A program made the position numbers and the translations under genes. DNA of 22,784 nt. Origin: Clostridia bacterium (lineage in GTDB: Bacteria; Bacillota_A; Clostridia; Oscillospirales; CAG-272). The DNA is taken from positions 1 to 22,784 of the forward strand of contig JAFTKI010000059.1 of NCBI GenBank assembly GCA_017453335.1, written 5' to 3'. Under the pieces are notes generated by a model. The model made no database searches, was not told the origin of the DNA, and saw only the letters and a program-made list of their open reading frames with translations. Shown in pieces: positions 1 to 7,138 of this stretch (within the stretch, counting starts at the first letter, position 1; every line of letters starts with the position of its first letter).

Positions 1-123
1 AGAACTTTACCTCACCGGAGATGTTTTGTACCATTAAGTAAGTTTGTTCACCTAATTGCTGGAATACACGCCATTTTTGATCATATGGTACTTTTTTCGC
101 ATCATATGCTCCAAAAAAGTCCG
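1..123. other. Foreign flank beyond the sigK break; possible end of a skin-like element
   Basis: These bases lie where the C-terminal half of sigK should continue, but no frame encodes sigma region 3 or 4. On the minus strand one frame stays open from the sigK junction to the window edge and has a protein-like composition (for example VPYDQKWRVFQQLGEQ). On the plus strand another frame is open from the edge to a TGA at 124-126. I cannot tell which is real and recognise neither. The simplest reading is the end of an integrated element. At this length no recombinase can be identified, so the mobile nature is inferred from position only. Confidence 0.35.
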
Positions 124-468
124 TTATGATAGGATAGCATTTTGAATACACTTAGCGGCATAGGTAGCAAAGCGTGCACCGTTACGCGGATCGAAGCTGT
201 CCACTGCCTTGATCAAACCGATCGTACCGATGGATACCAGATCCTCTGGGTTGCGCGCCCCGGAATAGTATTTACGCACGATGTGTGATACCAGTCGTAA
301 ATTGTGTAAAATCAGCTTTTGCCTTGCATCCTCGTCACCTTCTTTGGCAAGATCAAAGCATTTGCGTTCCTCTTCGTCGGGTAAAGGAGGAGGAAAGTTT
401 TGCGGTGTGTTGATTCCAAGAATCAGGTGCATAAAGCGTGTGAGAAGTGAAAAAAGTGTGGTAAACAT
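124..468 (-). CDS. sigK: RNA polymerase sigma-K factor, N-terminal half (interrupted gene)
   Basis: Late mother-cell sporulation sigma factor. The 114 codons cover a hydrophobic N-terminal stretch resembling the pro-sequence of pro-sigma-K (residues 1-20), then sigma region 1.2/2.1 (HNLRLVSHIVRKY) and region 2.2-2.3 (DLVSIGTIGLIKAVDSFD, FATYAAKCIQNAIL). Sigma-K proteins are normally about 230-240 residues, so regions 3 and 4 are missing. The reading frame ends TGT ATT CAA AAT GCT ATC CTA TCA TAA, where relatives read CIENEIL and continue. That is the region in which skin elements split sigK in Bacillus subtilis and Clostridioides difficile. An AAGGAGT ribosome-binding site (473-479) precedes the ATG. 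Identification as a sigma-K/sigma-E-type factor is firm; an excisable element as the cause of the break is an inference. Confidence 0.85.
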   Translation of the reverse strand: MFTTLFSLLTRFMHLILGINTPQNFPPPLPDEEERKCFDLAKEGDEDARQKLILHNLRLVSHIVRKYYSGARNPEDLVSIGTIGLIKAVDSFDPRNGARFATYAAKCIQNAILS

Positions 469-498
469 AACGGACTCCTTGCTTGTAAAATGTGTTTC

Positions 499-504
499 AT
501 TATA
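499..504 (-). promoter_or_regulatory. Possible -10 element for sigK
   Basis: Reads TATAAT (CATATAATG in context) on the minus strand, about 30 bases upstream of the sigK start. No convincing -35 was found at the right distance. In known spore formers sigK is read by sigma-E, whose -10 (CATACAnT) is similar but not identical to this. Weak assignment. Confidence 0.3.
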
Positions 505-544
505 TGGGGGAATGTATTTTTTTTTGCTTGTACGCTATTTTTTG

Positions 545-573
545 TTGACACGAAATGATTTGTGTGATATACT
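545..573 (+). promoter_or_regulatory. Sigma-A promoter of pfp
   Basis: TTGACA (545-550), a 17-base spacer and TATACT (568-573) match the sigma-A consensus almost perfectly. Transcription should start near 580, giving a leader of roughly 27 bases before the ATG at 607. It lies in the divergent region shared with sigK. Confidence 0.85.
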
Positions 574-606
574 TATGATAACCTGTAGAAAATGGAGAAA
601 AATGTT

Positions 607-1845
607 ATGAAGCAACTTGTTGGAAATGCAGTCGTCGGACAAAGCGGCGGTCCTACCGCTGCAATCAATGCGACACTTGCAGGTGTCATCCGCGGTGTAA
701 AGGAGCACCTTGACGGCGGATGTATTCAAACTCTGTACGGCATGAGAAACGGTGTTGAGGGCTTGATGCAGGAAAAGCTGATCGATCTGACGGCATTTTT
801 TGACTGCGAAGAAAAGCTGGAGCTTTTGGAGCATACCCCTGCGGCGGCACTTGGCTCTTGCCGGAAAAAGCTGCCGAAAATGGGAGAGAATGATGCTTTT
901 TATGAGTCAATGATCTCTATTTTCCGTAAATATAACATTCGTTATTTCTTTTACATCGGCGGTAACGATTCCATGGATACCGTTGCAAAGCTTTCCGCAT
1001 ACACGCGCGATCACGATTATGAAATGGTGATCCTCGGTGTGCCGAAAACCATTGATAACGACCTTGTCGGAACCGATCATACTCCCGGCTACGGTTCAGC
1101 GGCAAAGTACATTGCCGTTACCACACAGGAGATCATTCGTGATTGTGCCGTATATCAGATTCCCGCGGTCACCATCATCGAGATCATGGGGCGTGATGCA
1201 GGCTGGCTGACTGCCGCTTCTGCCATCGGTCGTGTGGTCAACGGTGTTGAACCCGATCTTGTTTATCTGCCCGAGCGTACGTTTGATCTGCAACGCTTTT
1301 TTGCTGACGTTCGTGCCGCACTTGCAAAGCATCCCAACGTTGTCATCGCGGTTTCGGAGGGAATTCGCTTTTCTGACGGACACTACGTAGGAGAGGGTAC
1401 GCAGACCGGTGCCACCGATGCTTTTGGTCATGCATATCTTGCCGGAACGGGCAAGGCATTGGAGTTTGCCGTCAAGGCGGAGATCGGTTGCAAGGTTCGT
1501 TCCATTGAACTCAATCTTCCGCAACGCTGTGCGGCACATTTGGCATCCGCCACAGACTTGTGCGAATCGGTCAACACCGGTCGCGCGGCGATCGAGACGG
1601 CAGGAAAGGGAATTTCGCGTCAGATGATCACTGCGCAACGCGTATCCAACGCGCCCTATACCATTCAATTCGAGCCGCGTGACGTTGCAGAGATCGCAAA
1701 TCAGATCCGCTATGTGGACGATGCCTTTATCAACGAGGAGGGCAACCACGTTACCGATGATTGTTGCAAGTATCTGCTACCCTTAATTCAGGGAGAAGCG
1801 GTATGTAAGTTTGAAAACGGCTTGCCCATGCATTTAGTGCTTTGA
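607..1845 (+). CDS. pfp: Pyrophosphate-dependent 6-phosphofructokinase
   Basis: Catalyses the interconversion of fructose 6-phosphate and fructose 1,6-bisphosphate in cytoplasmic glycolysis, most likely with pyrophosphate. The 412-residue protein has the N-terminal phosphate-binding loop GQSGGPTAAINA, the IGGNDSMDT motif, PKTIDNDLVGTDHTPGYGSA and IMGRDAGWLTAAS. Two residues point to the pyrophosphate type: Asp121 in GGNDS, where ATP enzymes have Gly, and Lys147 in PKTIDND, where ATP enzymes have Gly. An in-frame ATG at 592 lies upstream, but GGAG at 594-597 is correctly placed only for the ATG at 607, giving MKQLVGNAVV. It has its own promoter. Cofactor choice is predicted from the signature residues, not shown. 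Confidence 0.92.
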   Translation: MKQLVGNAVVGQSGGPTAAINATLAGVIRGVKEHLDGGCIQTLYGMRNGVEGLMQEKLIDLTAFFDCEEKLELLEHTPAAALGSCRKKLPKMGENDAFYESMISIFRKYNIRYFFYIGGNDSMDTVAKLSAYTRDHDYEMVILGVPKTIDNDLVGTDHTPGYGSAAKYIAVTTQEIIRDCAVYQIPAVTIIEIMGRDAGWLTAASAIGRVVNGVEPDLVYLPERTFDLQRFFADVRAALAKHPNVVIAVSEGIRFSDGHYVGEGTQTGATDAFGHAYLAGTGKALEFAVKAEIGCKVRSIELNLPQRCAAHLASATDLCESVNTGRAAIETAGKGISRQMITAQRVSNAPYTIQFEPRDVAEIANQIRYVDDAFINEEGNHVTDDCCKYLLPLIQGEAVCKFENGLPMHLVL

Positions 1846-1863
1846 TTTTTTAACGACCGTTCT

Positions 1864-1914
1864 AAAAGCCTTCTTTTGTTCGTACATTGTAACGAACCGA
1901 AAAAGGAGGCTTTT
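1864..1914 (+). terminator. Long hairpin: probable pfp terminator that also buries the wecB ribosome-binding site
   Basis: AAAAGCCTTCTTTT (1864-1877) pairs with AAAAGGAGGCTTTT (1901-1914) over 14 base pairs with one G-U pair. GTTCG (1878-1882) then pairs with CGAAC (1893-1897), and TAC with GTA closes a short loop. The Shine-Dalgarno AAAGGAGG (1902-1909) of the next gene sits entirely in the 3' arm. The T run at the end belongs to the stem, so terminator strength is uncertain. Confidence 0.65.
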
Positions 1915-1916
1915 GA

Positions 1917-3014
1917 ATGGAACGAATTATGTTTATCATTGGAACAAGGCCTGAGGCGATCAAGCTTTGTCCCTTGATTCTTGAACTAAAGCGACGTGCG
2001 CGTTGGGAGGTCTTGGTTTGCTCCACGGGTCAGCATCGGGATATGCTGGACAGTGCTTTGCGCGCCTTTGACGTCAAGCCGGATTTTGATATTGACGTGA
2101 TGCGAACGGGACAAACGCTTTCCAGCATCAGCGCGCGCATTCTCAAGGGATTAGATGAAATTCTGTCGGCGGAAAAGCCGAGTGCCGTTGTGGTGCAGGG
2201 AGATACGACCACCGCCTTTTGCGGTGCTTTGACCGCTTTTCATCAACGAATTCCAATTGCACACGTAGAGGCAGGCTTGCGGACGTATCACATGGATTCT
2301 CCTTTTCCGGAGGAGTTTCACCGCCAGGCGATCTCATTGATTTCAACCTGGCATTTTGCCCCAACCGTTACTGCTAAAAAGAATCTTGTAAACGAAGGAA
2401 AACGCGAGAGCAGTATCTTTATCACCGGGAACACCGTAGTGGATGCATTGCGTTTTACTCTTCAGAAGGAGCTTTCTCCGCATACGTGGGAGCTCCCGAA
2501 GGATCACCGATTGATTCTGTTTACCGCGCATCGGCGTGAAAGTTTTGGAGACCATCTGAAGGGCATGTTTCGTGCGCTTCGTCAATTGGTGGAGCAATAC
2601 CCGGACGTTGTTGCCGTCTGCCCGTTGCATCACAATCCCGAGGTGCGCGCCGCGGCAAAAATCTTGTGCGGCGTTCCACGGATCCGAATGATTGAACCAC
2701 CGGAAATCGTTTCGTTTCATCACCTCATGGCAAAGGCGTATCTCATTATTACCGATAGCGGCGGCATTCAGGAGGAGGCGGTCGCGCTGGGAATTCCAAC
2801 TGTGGTCACACGCTTTTCTACTGAACGCCAAGAGGGCATTCGTGCAGGTGTATTGCGCCTTGCCGGAAGCGGAGAAAGAGGAATTTTGGAGGTTGCTGGT
2901 CGACTTTTGATCAAGGACTCGGAGGAATACCTCGCGATGAAAAAGCCATCTGCCGTTTACGGTGACGGGAATGCATCCGTTCGCATCGCAGATGCCATGG
3001 AAAAATTGATATAA
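1917..3014 (+). CDS. wecB: UDP-N-acetylglucosamine 2-epimerase (non-hydrolysing)
   Basis: Interconverts UDP-GlcNAc and UDP-ManNAc in the cytoplasm, supplying ManNAc units for cell-wall or surface polysaccharides. The 365 residues match the usual length and show the GT-B type fold signatures: IGTRPEAIK at the N-terminus, STGQHRDMLD, VQGDTTTAF, HVEAGLRT, PFPEEFHRQ, LFTAHRRESFG, PLHHNPEVR, and the UDP-binding TDSGGIQEEA near the C-terminus. The usual RDTTERPEG is replaced by RFSTERQEG, a modest deviation. An AAAGGAGG ribosome-binding site lies 7 bases before the ATG, inside a hairpin that could block it. No clear promoter of its own was seen, so it probably depends on readthrough from pfp. No neighbouring polysaccharide genes lie in the window. 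Confidence 0.92.
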   Translation: MERIMFIIGTRPEAIKLCPLILELKRRARWEVLVCSTGQHRDMLDSALRAFDVKPDFDIDVMRTGQTLSSISARILKGLDEILSAEKPSAVVVQGDTTTAFCGALTAFHQRIPIAHVEAGLRTYHMDSPFPEEFHRQAISLISTWHFAPTVTAKKNLVNEGKRESSIFITGNTVVDALRFTLQKELSPHTWELPKDHRLILFTAHRRESFGDHLKGMFRALRQLVEQYPDVVAVCPLHHNPEVRAAAKILCGVPRIRMIEPPEIVSFHHLMAKAYLIITDSGGIQEEAVALGIPTVVTRFSTERQEGIRAGVLRLAGSGERGILEVAGRLLIKDSEEYLAMKKPSAVYGDGNASVRIADAMEKLI

Positions 3015-3054
3015 CTTAAACGACATACCAAAATACAGAAAGAAGGACGTTACA

Positions 3055-3861
3055 ATGCAATTTATTCAAACCGAAATCAAAGTGGAAAATCAAAGTGCGC
3101 CACTGCGCTGTTATATCCACGGCGCTTCTCCGCGCGGATATTTTCAAACCAATCGCCCTGCGATCATCGTTTTTCCGGGCGGTGGATATTCTCACACCTA
3201 TGAGGGTGAAGCAGAGCCAATCGCACTTTCATTTCTTTCCCACGGCTTTTGCGCGTTCGTTCTCAACTACAGCGTTTATCCCGCACGCTTCCCACAATCC
3301 CTTCTGGAGGGACTCTCGGCGGTTCGCTACGTTCGAGAGCATGCAGAGGAATTTGGGATTGATCCCAATCGCATCTCGGTTTGCGGCTTCTCCGCAGGTG
3401 GGCATCTGGCAGCGTCGGTGGGAACGCTTTGGAATCATTCCTGCATTGACGGAATGCTGGAAGGGGATAGGAAAATTTACCGTCCCGATTCTCTCGTGCT
3501 TTCGTATCCCGTTATTACCCCCTTGCATAAAGGCTCCTATCTGAATCTCTTTTCTCAAAACGAGGAAGAATTAACTCCTGAGATAATCGATCTTCTTTCC
3601 TTGGATCGTCAGGTAAAAGAAGATACGCCACCCACCTTCCTTTGGCACAATTCTGATGATCAAGCGGTTCCGGTGGAGTGCTCGCTTCTGTTCGCTATGG
3701 CACTTCATCGTTATAAAATTCCGTTTGAAATGCGTATTTGGGAAAAAGGCGGTCACGGCACCTGCCTTGGCAATTACATTACACAGGAACTCGACACGAC
3801 ATCTCCCATGGAATGTGAGCCTTGGGTAGGGGAAGCCGTCAAATTTTTATTGAAGCACTGA
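3055..3861 (+). CDS. Alpha/beta-hydrolase, acetyl-esterase-like
   Basis: A 268-residue cytoplasmic hydrolase of the esterase/lipase superfamily (BD-FAE/Aes-like). FPGGGYS near residues 40-46 forms the oxyanion-hole loop. Ser113 in GFSAGGH is the nucleophile, an Asp in NSDDQAVP (residues 201-202) the acid, and His234 in GGHG the base. No signal peptide is visible. Relatives remove acetyl groups from sugars or hydrolyse small esters; the true substrate cannot be read from sequence. The ribosome-binding site AGAAGGA lies 7 bases before the ATG. It follows wecB by 40 bases, is probably cotranscribed with it, and is closed by a strong terminator. Confidence 0.85.
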   Translation: MQFIQTEIKVENQSAPLRCYIHGASPRGYFQTNRPAIIVFPGGGYSHTYEGEAEPIALSFLSHGFCAFVLNYSVYPARFPQSLLEGLSAVRYVREHAEEFGIDPNRISVCGFSAGGHLAASVGTLWNHSCIDGMLEGDRKIYRPDSLVLSYPVITPLHKGSYLNLFSQNEEELTPEIIDLLSLDRQVKEDTPPTFLWHNSDDQAVPVECSLLFAMALHRYKIPFEMRIWEKGGHGTCLGNYITQELDTTSPMECEPWVGEAVKFLLKH

Positions 3862-3877
3862 TAATAAAAAAATAAAT

Positions 3878-3936
3878 ACAAAGCCTTGTGCGTCTCCGAA
3901 GCTGTCGGAAAATTGCATAAGGCTTTGTCTTTTTTT
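3878..3936 (+). terminator. Strong intrinsic terminator after the esterase gene
   Basis: A 14-base-pair stem (ACAAAGCCTTGTGC at 3878-3891 with GCATAAGGCTTTGT at 3915-3928) is followed by a T run (3930-3936). The loop carries a second small hairpin, TCCGA (3895-3899) with TCGGA (3905-3909). Confidence 0.85.
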
Positions 3937-4186
3937 AATGCTTTTTTGAATTAAAATCGAAAATGAACCTTATAAATCGTAGTGACCATAAAATAAATTA
4001 AAATTTATTGATAAAAAAATAACTTTTTTTTGAAAAACTATAGATTTTTTTAGAAATATGTAGTATAATAAGATGTCCGATTATGTGAACAGGGCGTATT
4101 ATGCCCAAAAGCGGGTCATTTTGTCTGCTTTTGGCGTAAAACAACGTCACTGTTCCAAAGTAAAATATTTCAGGAGGTTTGAAATT
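3937..4186 (+). promoter_or_regulatory. Promoter and leader region of the hydrogenase operon
   Basis: Very AT-rich to about 4070. TATAAT at 4064-4069 is the clear -10; the best -35 at 17 bases is a poor TAGATT (4041-4046), which suggests a weak or activated promoter. The leader of about 110 bases can fold: GGGC (4092-4095) with GCCC (4103-4106), or alternatively CCAAAAGC (4105-4112) with GCTTTTGG (4127-4134). These two overlap and exclude each other. A weak Rex-like sequence lies at 4008-4025. An AGGAGG (4172-4177) precedes hydC. Confidence 0.55.
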
Positions 4187-4681
4187 ATGAAAAAGAAATT
4201 GACTACGGTCGATTTTCACGGGACAAAAGAGCAGGAAGAAAAACTGCTTGCCGTAATTGAAAAGCACGCCGGAGAAAAAGGTGCTATGATGCCGATTCTT
4301 CAGGAAGCACAGGAGATCTACGGTTATCTGCCGCTTGAGGTACAAGAGATCATTGCTCAAAAGACCGGTGTGTCCTTGGAAGAGATTTTTGGAATTGTAT
4401 CCTTCTACGCACAGTTCAAGCTCAATCCCGACGGTCAGTATGCCATTGCAGTTTGTCTTGGTACCGCTTGCTACGTAAAGGGGTCCGGTGACATCATCAA
4501 CGCGATCTCCGAGAAGCTTGGCGTTGCTATTGGCAGTACGTCTCCCGACGGTAAGTATTCCATCGAAGCTACCCGCTGCATCGGTGCGTGCGGATTGGCT
4601 CCCGTTCTGACGGTAAACGGCGAGGTTTACGGCAGATTGACGGTTGACGACGTCGACTCTATTCTTGCAAAATATAAGTAA
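4187..4681 (+). CDS. hydC: NAD-linked [FeFe] hydrogenase subunit HydC (NuoE-like)
   Basis: Small electron-transfer subunit of the trimeric cytoplasmic hydrogenase, homologous to the 24-kDa NuoE subunit of complex I and to HndA. The 164 residues hold a helical N-terminal part (MPILQEAQEIYGYLP) and a thioredoxin-like [2Fe-2S] domain. Its ligands are Cys90, Cys95, Cys131 and Cys135, matching C-x4-C-x35-C-x3-C exactly. The start at 4187 follows AGGAGG by 9 bases. An in-frame ATG at 4073 would add 38 non-homologous residues and lies at the predicted transcription start, so it was not used. First gene of the operon, although its partners hydB and hydA come six kilobases later. Confidence 0.92.
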   Translation: MKKKLTTVDFHGTKEQEEKLLAVIEKHAGEKGAMMPILQEAQEIYGYLPLEVQEIIAQKTGVSLEEIFGIVSFYAQFKLNPDGQYAIAVCLGTACYVKGSGDIINAISEKLGVAIGSTSPDGKYSIEATRCIGACGLAPVLTVNGEVYGRLTVDDVDSILAKYK

Positions 4682-4719
4682 AATCATTTTTTACATCTGA
4701 AAGGTCGGGAACACATCGT

Positions 4720-5073
4720 ATGAAGATTTCGGAAATTCAAAATTTACTGCATGCAGAAGTCGTTTGCGGTGATGACCTGCTTGAAAAAGAGGTATTCTCC
4801 GCATGTGGAAGCGATATGATGAGCGATGTTCTCGCATACGTCAAAGACCAGGCAGTACTTTTGACAGGCTTGGTAAACCCTCAGGTAGTACGCACCGCGG
4901 TGATGATGGATATGGTTTGTATCGTATTCGTCCGCTCCAAGGAGCCCACTGAGGAGATCATTGCTTTGGCAAAGGAGCATGGCGTGGTGTTGCTCAAAAC
5001 CTCTAAGAGAATGTACGAAGCTTGCGGAAAGCTGTACTCCTCGGGGTTAGGCAGAAACGGAGTTGCGGTATGA
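4720..5073 (+). CDS. DRTGG-domain protein (hydrogenase-operon type)
   Basis: A 117-residue soluble protein made of a single DRTGG domain, the alpha/beta domain also found in front of some phosphotransacetylases and next to CBS domains. Here it stands alone, as is common in hydrogenase operons. The visible pattern is KISEIQNLLHAEVVCGDD at the start, then AYVKDQAVLLTGLVNPQVVRTA, VCIVFVRSKEPTEEIIALA and a C-terminal GVVLLKTSKRMYEACGKLY. The literal DRTGG tetrapeptide region is degenerate. The function is unknown; a ligand- or nucleotide-sensing role is inferred. The ribosome-binding site is weak (AAAGG about 14 bases upstream). Its stop overlaps the next start by 4 bases (ATGA), pointing to coupled expression with the GHKL ATPase. 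Confidence 0.75.
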   Translation: MKISEIQNLLHAEVVCGDDLLEKEVFSACGSDMMSDVLAYVKDQAVLLTGLVNPQVVRTAVMMDMVCIVFVRSKEPTEEIIALAKEHGVVLLKTSKRMYEACGKLYSSGLGRNGVAV

Positions 5074-5492
5074 GTGAAGCTGTAAAGTTCCACTTTTTGG
5101 TCGACGGTGAGGATTTCACCTCTGCAGGTCAGGCATCGGTTCAAGTCAAAAAAAGCTTGCGCCAGCTTGGCATCGCACCCGAAATTATTCGCAAGGTTTC
5201 TATTGCGATGTATGAGGGAGAGATCAATATGGTAATTCATGCCGGAGGCGGTGAGGCAGACGTGCTGATCTTTGAGGATCGCATTGAGATCCACCTCAAC
5301 GACAACGGCCCCGGAATCGCAAATATCGATCTTGCAATGCAGGAAGGCTTTTCTACTGCGCCGGATAATATCCGTTCTCTCGGATTTGGAGCCGGTATGG
5401 GCCTGCCGAACATGAAACGCTATTCCGATTCTATCAAGATCGATTCTGCCCTTGGAAAGGGAACGAAGATCCTGATGACGGTGAATTTGTAA
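5070..5492 (+). CDS. GHKL-type ATP-binding protein, anti-sigma-kinase-like
   Basis: A 140-residue stand-alone HATPase domain of the RsbW/histidine-kinase ATPase family. It has the N box (AMYEGEINMVIHAG), the G1 box (LNDNGPGI), a G2-like glycine lid (GFGAGMGLPNMKRYSD) and the terminal GKGTKI. There is no dimerisation or histidine phospho-acceptor domain, so it either phosphorylates a partner protein or acts as an ATP-driven switch; no target is visible. The start at 5070 is preferred over an in-frame ATG at 5022 because it overlaps the upstream stop as ATGA and follows GGAG by about 8 bases. Confidence 0.82.
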   Translation: MSEAVKFHFLVDGEDFTSAGQASVQVKKSLRQLGIAPEIIRKVSIAMYEGEINMVIHAGGGEADVLIFEDRIEIHLNDNGPGIANIDLAMQEGFSTAPDNIRSLGFGAGMGLPNMKRYSDSIKIDSALGKGTKILMTVNL

Positions 5493-5529
5493 GCATTCGC
5501 TGTAAAATTCAAAAAGGAGTCATGGCAAT

Positions 5530-6822
5530 ATGAATACCTATGAGCATTCCGTTTCGTTGGACATATCAAGATGCACGGGATGTACGATGTGTCTCAAACG
5601 TTGTCCGACAGAGGCAATACGGATTCATGAAGGTCATGCAATGATCAACCCCGATCGATGTATCGATTGCGGTGTTTGTATCCGATATTGCCCAAGCAAT
5701 GCAAAAAAAGCAACCTACAGTAAGCTGGATACCGTAATGAAGTATAAGTGGAAGATCGCTCTTCCTGCGCCAACGCTTTACGGTCAGTTTGAGGAGTTGG
5801 AGGATATCGACTACGTCCTCCAGGGCTTGCTGGATATTGGCTTTGACGACGTAGTAGAGGTTGCGCAGGCGGCAGAATTGGTTTCTGCTTATACGCGCTT
5901 GTACCTCAAAAATGAAAGCGTTGTAAAGCCGGTAATCAGCTCAGCTTGCCCGGTTGTTTTACGATTGATCTCGTTGCGCTATCCAATGCTGAAGGAACAT
6001 ATCATGCAGATGCTTCCTCCCATGGAGATCGCGGCAAAAATGGCAAGAGACAAAGCGCATAAGGAGCATCCGGAACTGAAGGATGAGGACATTTGTGTTT
6101 GCTTTATCTCTCCGTGCCCTGCAAAGGTTTCCTACGTCCGCAACGGATTTGGAGAATATAAAAGCGCGGTCAACGAGGTTTTATCTATTAGTGATATCTA
6201 CTTTAACCTTTTGAACGTTATGAGACGTGAAAAAACGCCGGTGCCGTTTTCACGTTCCGGCATGATCGGCATCGGTTGGGCGACCTCGGGAGGGGAATCC
6301 TCCGCGATCTTCAATGATAAGTATCTGGCAGCCGACGGCATTGAAAACGTCAATCGCGTGTTGGATCAGTTGGAGAACGGTAACATCTCGTCTCTTGAGT
6401 TCGTTGAATTGAATGCTTGTCCCGGAGGGTGCGTGGGCGGCGTGATGGCGCTTGAGAATCCGTTTGTAGCAAAAGCAAGATTGCAAACTCTTCGTCGCTA
6501 TCTGCCCGTTTCACAAAGCTTTCTGAGCGACGAGGAAAGGGAATACATTCCCGAATATTACTTTTTTGAAAACCTGCCAACCTACCGTCCAATTCAACGT
6601 TTGAGCGAGAATTTTGCGGAGTCCCTTCGTATGATGGCGGATATCCAAAAATTGCGCGATGCGTTGCCCGGAATCGATTGCGGTGCATGCGGCGCTCCTA
6701 CGTGTCGTGCGTTTGCCGAGGACGTTGTTCGAGGAACCGCCAAAAGAAGCGGTTGTCCGGTTGAAAAAAGTAAAATGATGGATCTGCAGAATCAAGGAGG
6801 GGACAGTCATGACAATTGCTGA
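5530..6822 (+). CDS. HydS-like [FeFe]-hydrogenase-related sensor protein
   Basis: A 430-residue iron-sulfur protein. Residues 11-55 hold two [4Fe-4S] ferredoxin motifs (Cys15, 18, 21, 25 and Cys44, 47, 50, 54). Residues 75-320 are a shortened H-cluster domain: SSACP (Cys140), SPCPAK (Cys196) and NACPGGC (Cys297, Cys301) keep all four ligands of the H-cluster cubane. Ala139 replaces the proton-transfer Cys of catalytic enzymes. The C-terminus has a third FeS domain (Cys384, 387, 392, 409; DCGACGAPTCR). This set of traits is known from putative sensory hydrogenases (HydS), but those usually continue into a PAS domain, which is absent here. It is therefore more likely a redox or H2 sensor than a hydrogen-producing enzyme. 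AAAGGAG precedes the start. Confidence 0.82.
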   Translation: MNTYEHSVSLDISRCTGCTMCLKRCPTEAIRIHEGHAMINPDRCIDCGVCIRYCPSNAKKATYSKLDTVMKYKWKIALPAPTLYGQFEELEDIDYVLQGLLDIGFDDVVEVAQAAELVSAYTRLYLKNESVVKPVISSACPVVLRLISLRYPMLKEHIMQMLPPMEIAAKMARDKAHKEHPELKDEDICVCFISPCPAKVSYVRNGFGEYKSAVNEVLSISDIYFNLLNVMRREKTPVPFSRSGMIGIGWATSGGESSAIFNDKYLAADGIENVNRVLDQLENGNISSLEFVELNACPGGCVGGVMALENPFVAKARLQTLRRYLPVSQSFLSDEEREYIPEYYFFENLPTYRPIQRLSENFAESLRMMADIQKLRDALPGIDCGACGAPTCRAFAEDVVRGTAKRSGCPVEKSKMMDLQNQGGDSHDNC

Positions 6823-7138
6823 AATTGCAAAATCACTTTCCCTGACGCCGCTTTCCGAGGCGGATCCCACCCGTGAGGCTTCCGGTGTTTACATCGGTGA
6901 TTTGCTTAGCTGGGTCATGGGACGAGCTTCCGGCGGTGACGTGTGGATCACGATTATGTCCAATATCAATATCGTAGCGGTCGCTTCGCTTGCAGATGTT
7001 GCATGTATCGTTTTGGCAGAGGGCGTTACCTTGGATGAAAATGTACGCCAAACCGCCGAACAAAAGGGGATAAACGTATATACATCTGAAAAGACCGCTT
7101 ATCAGCTTGCCGCGGCTCTTGCGGCGTTGATCAAGTGA
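6809..7138 (+). CDS. Second DRTGG-domain protein
   Basis: A 109-residue single-domain protein with the same layout as the DRTGG protein at 4720: MTIAEIAKSLSLTPLS, then GDLLSWVMGRASGGDVWITI, VACIVLAEGVTLDENV and a C-terminal KGINVYTSEKTAYQLA. Sequence similarity between the two is low outside these patterns, so they are old paralogues with probably different partners. The start overlaps the HydS-like gene by 14 bases and AAGGAGG lies inside that gene. The stop overlaps the PHP gene start by 4 bases. The biochemical role is unknown; small-ligand sensing is an inference. Confidence 0.72.
   Translation: MTIAEIAKSLSLTPLSEADPTREASGVYIGDLLSWVMGRASGGDVWITIMSNINIVAVASLADVACIVLAEGVTLDENVRQTAEQKGINVYTSEKTAYQLAAALAALIK

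Noticed and set aside
281..610. 109-codon plus-strand frame across sigK and its promoter region
   Set aside because: Antisense to a recognisable sigma factor, runs through the pfp promoter, no ribosome-binding site or homology.
4073..4186. N-terminal extension of hydC from an upstream ATG
   Set aside because: The ATG lies at the predicted transcription start, the extra residues match nothing in NuoE-type proteins, and AGGAGG sits directly before the ATG at 4187.
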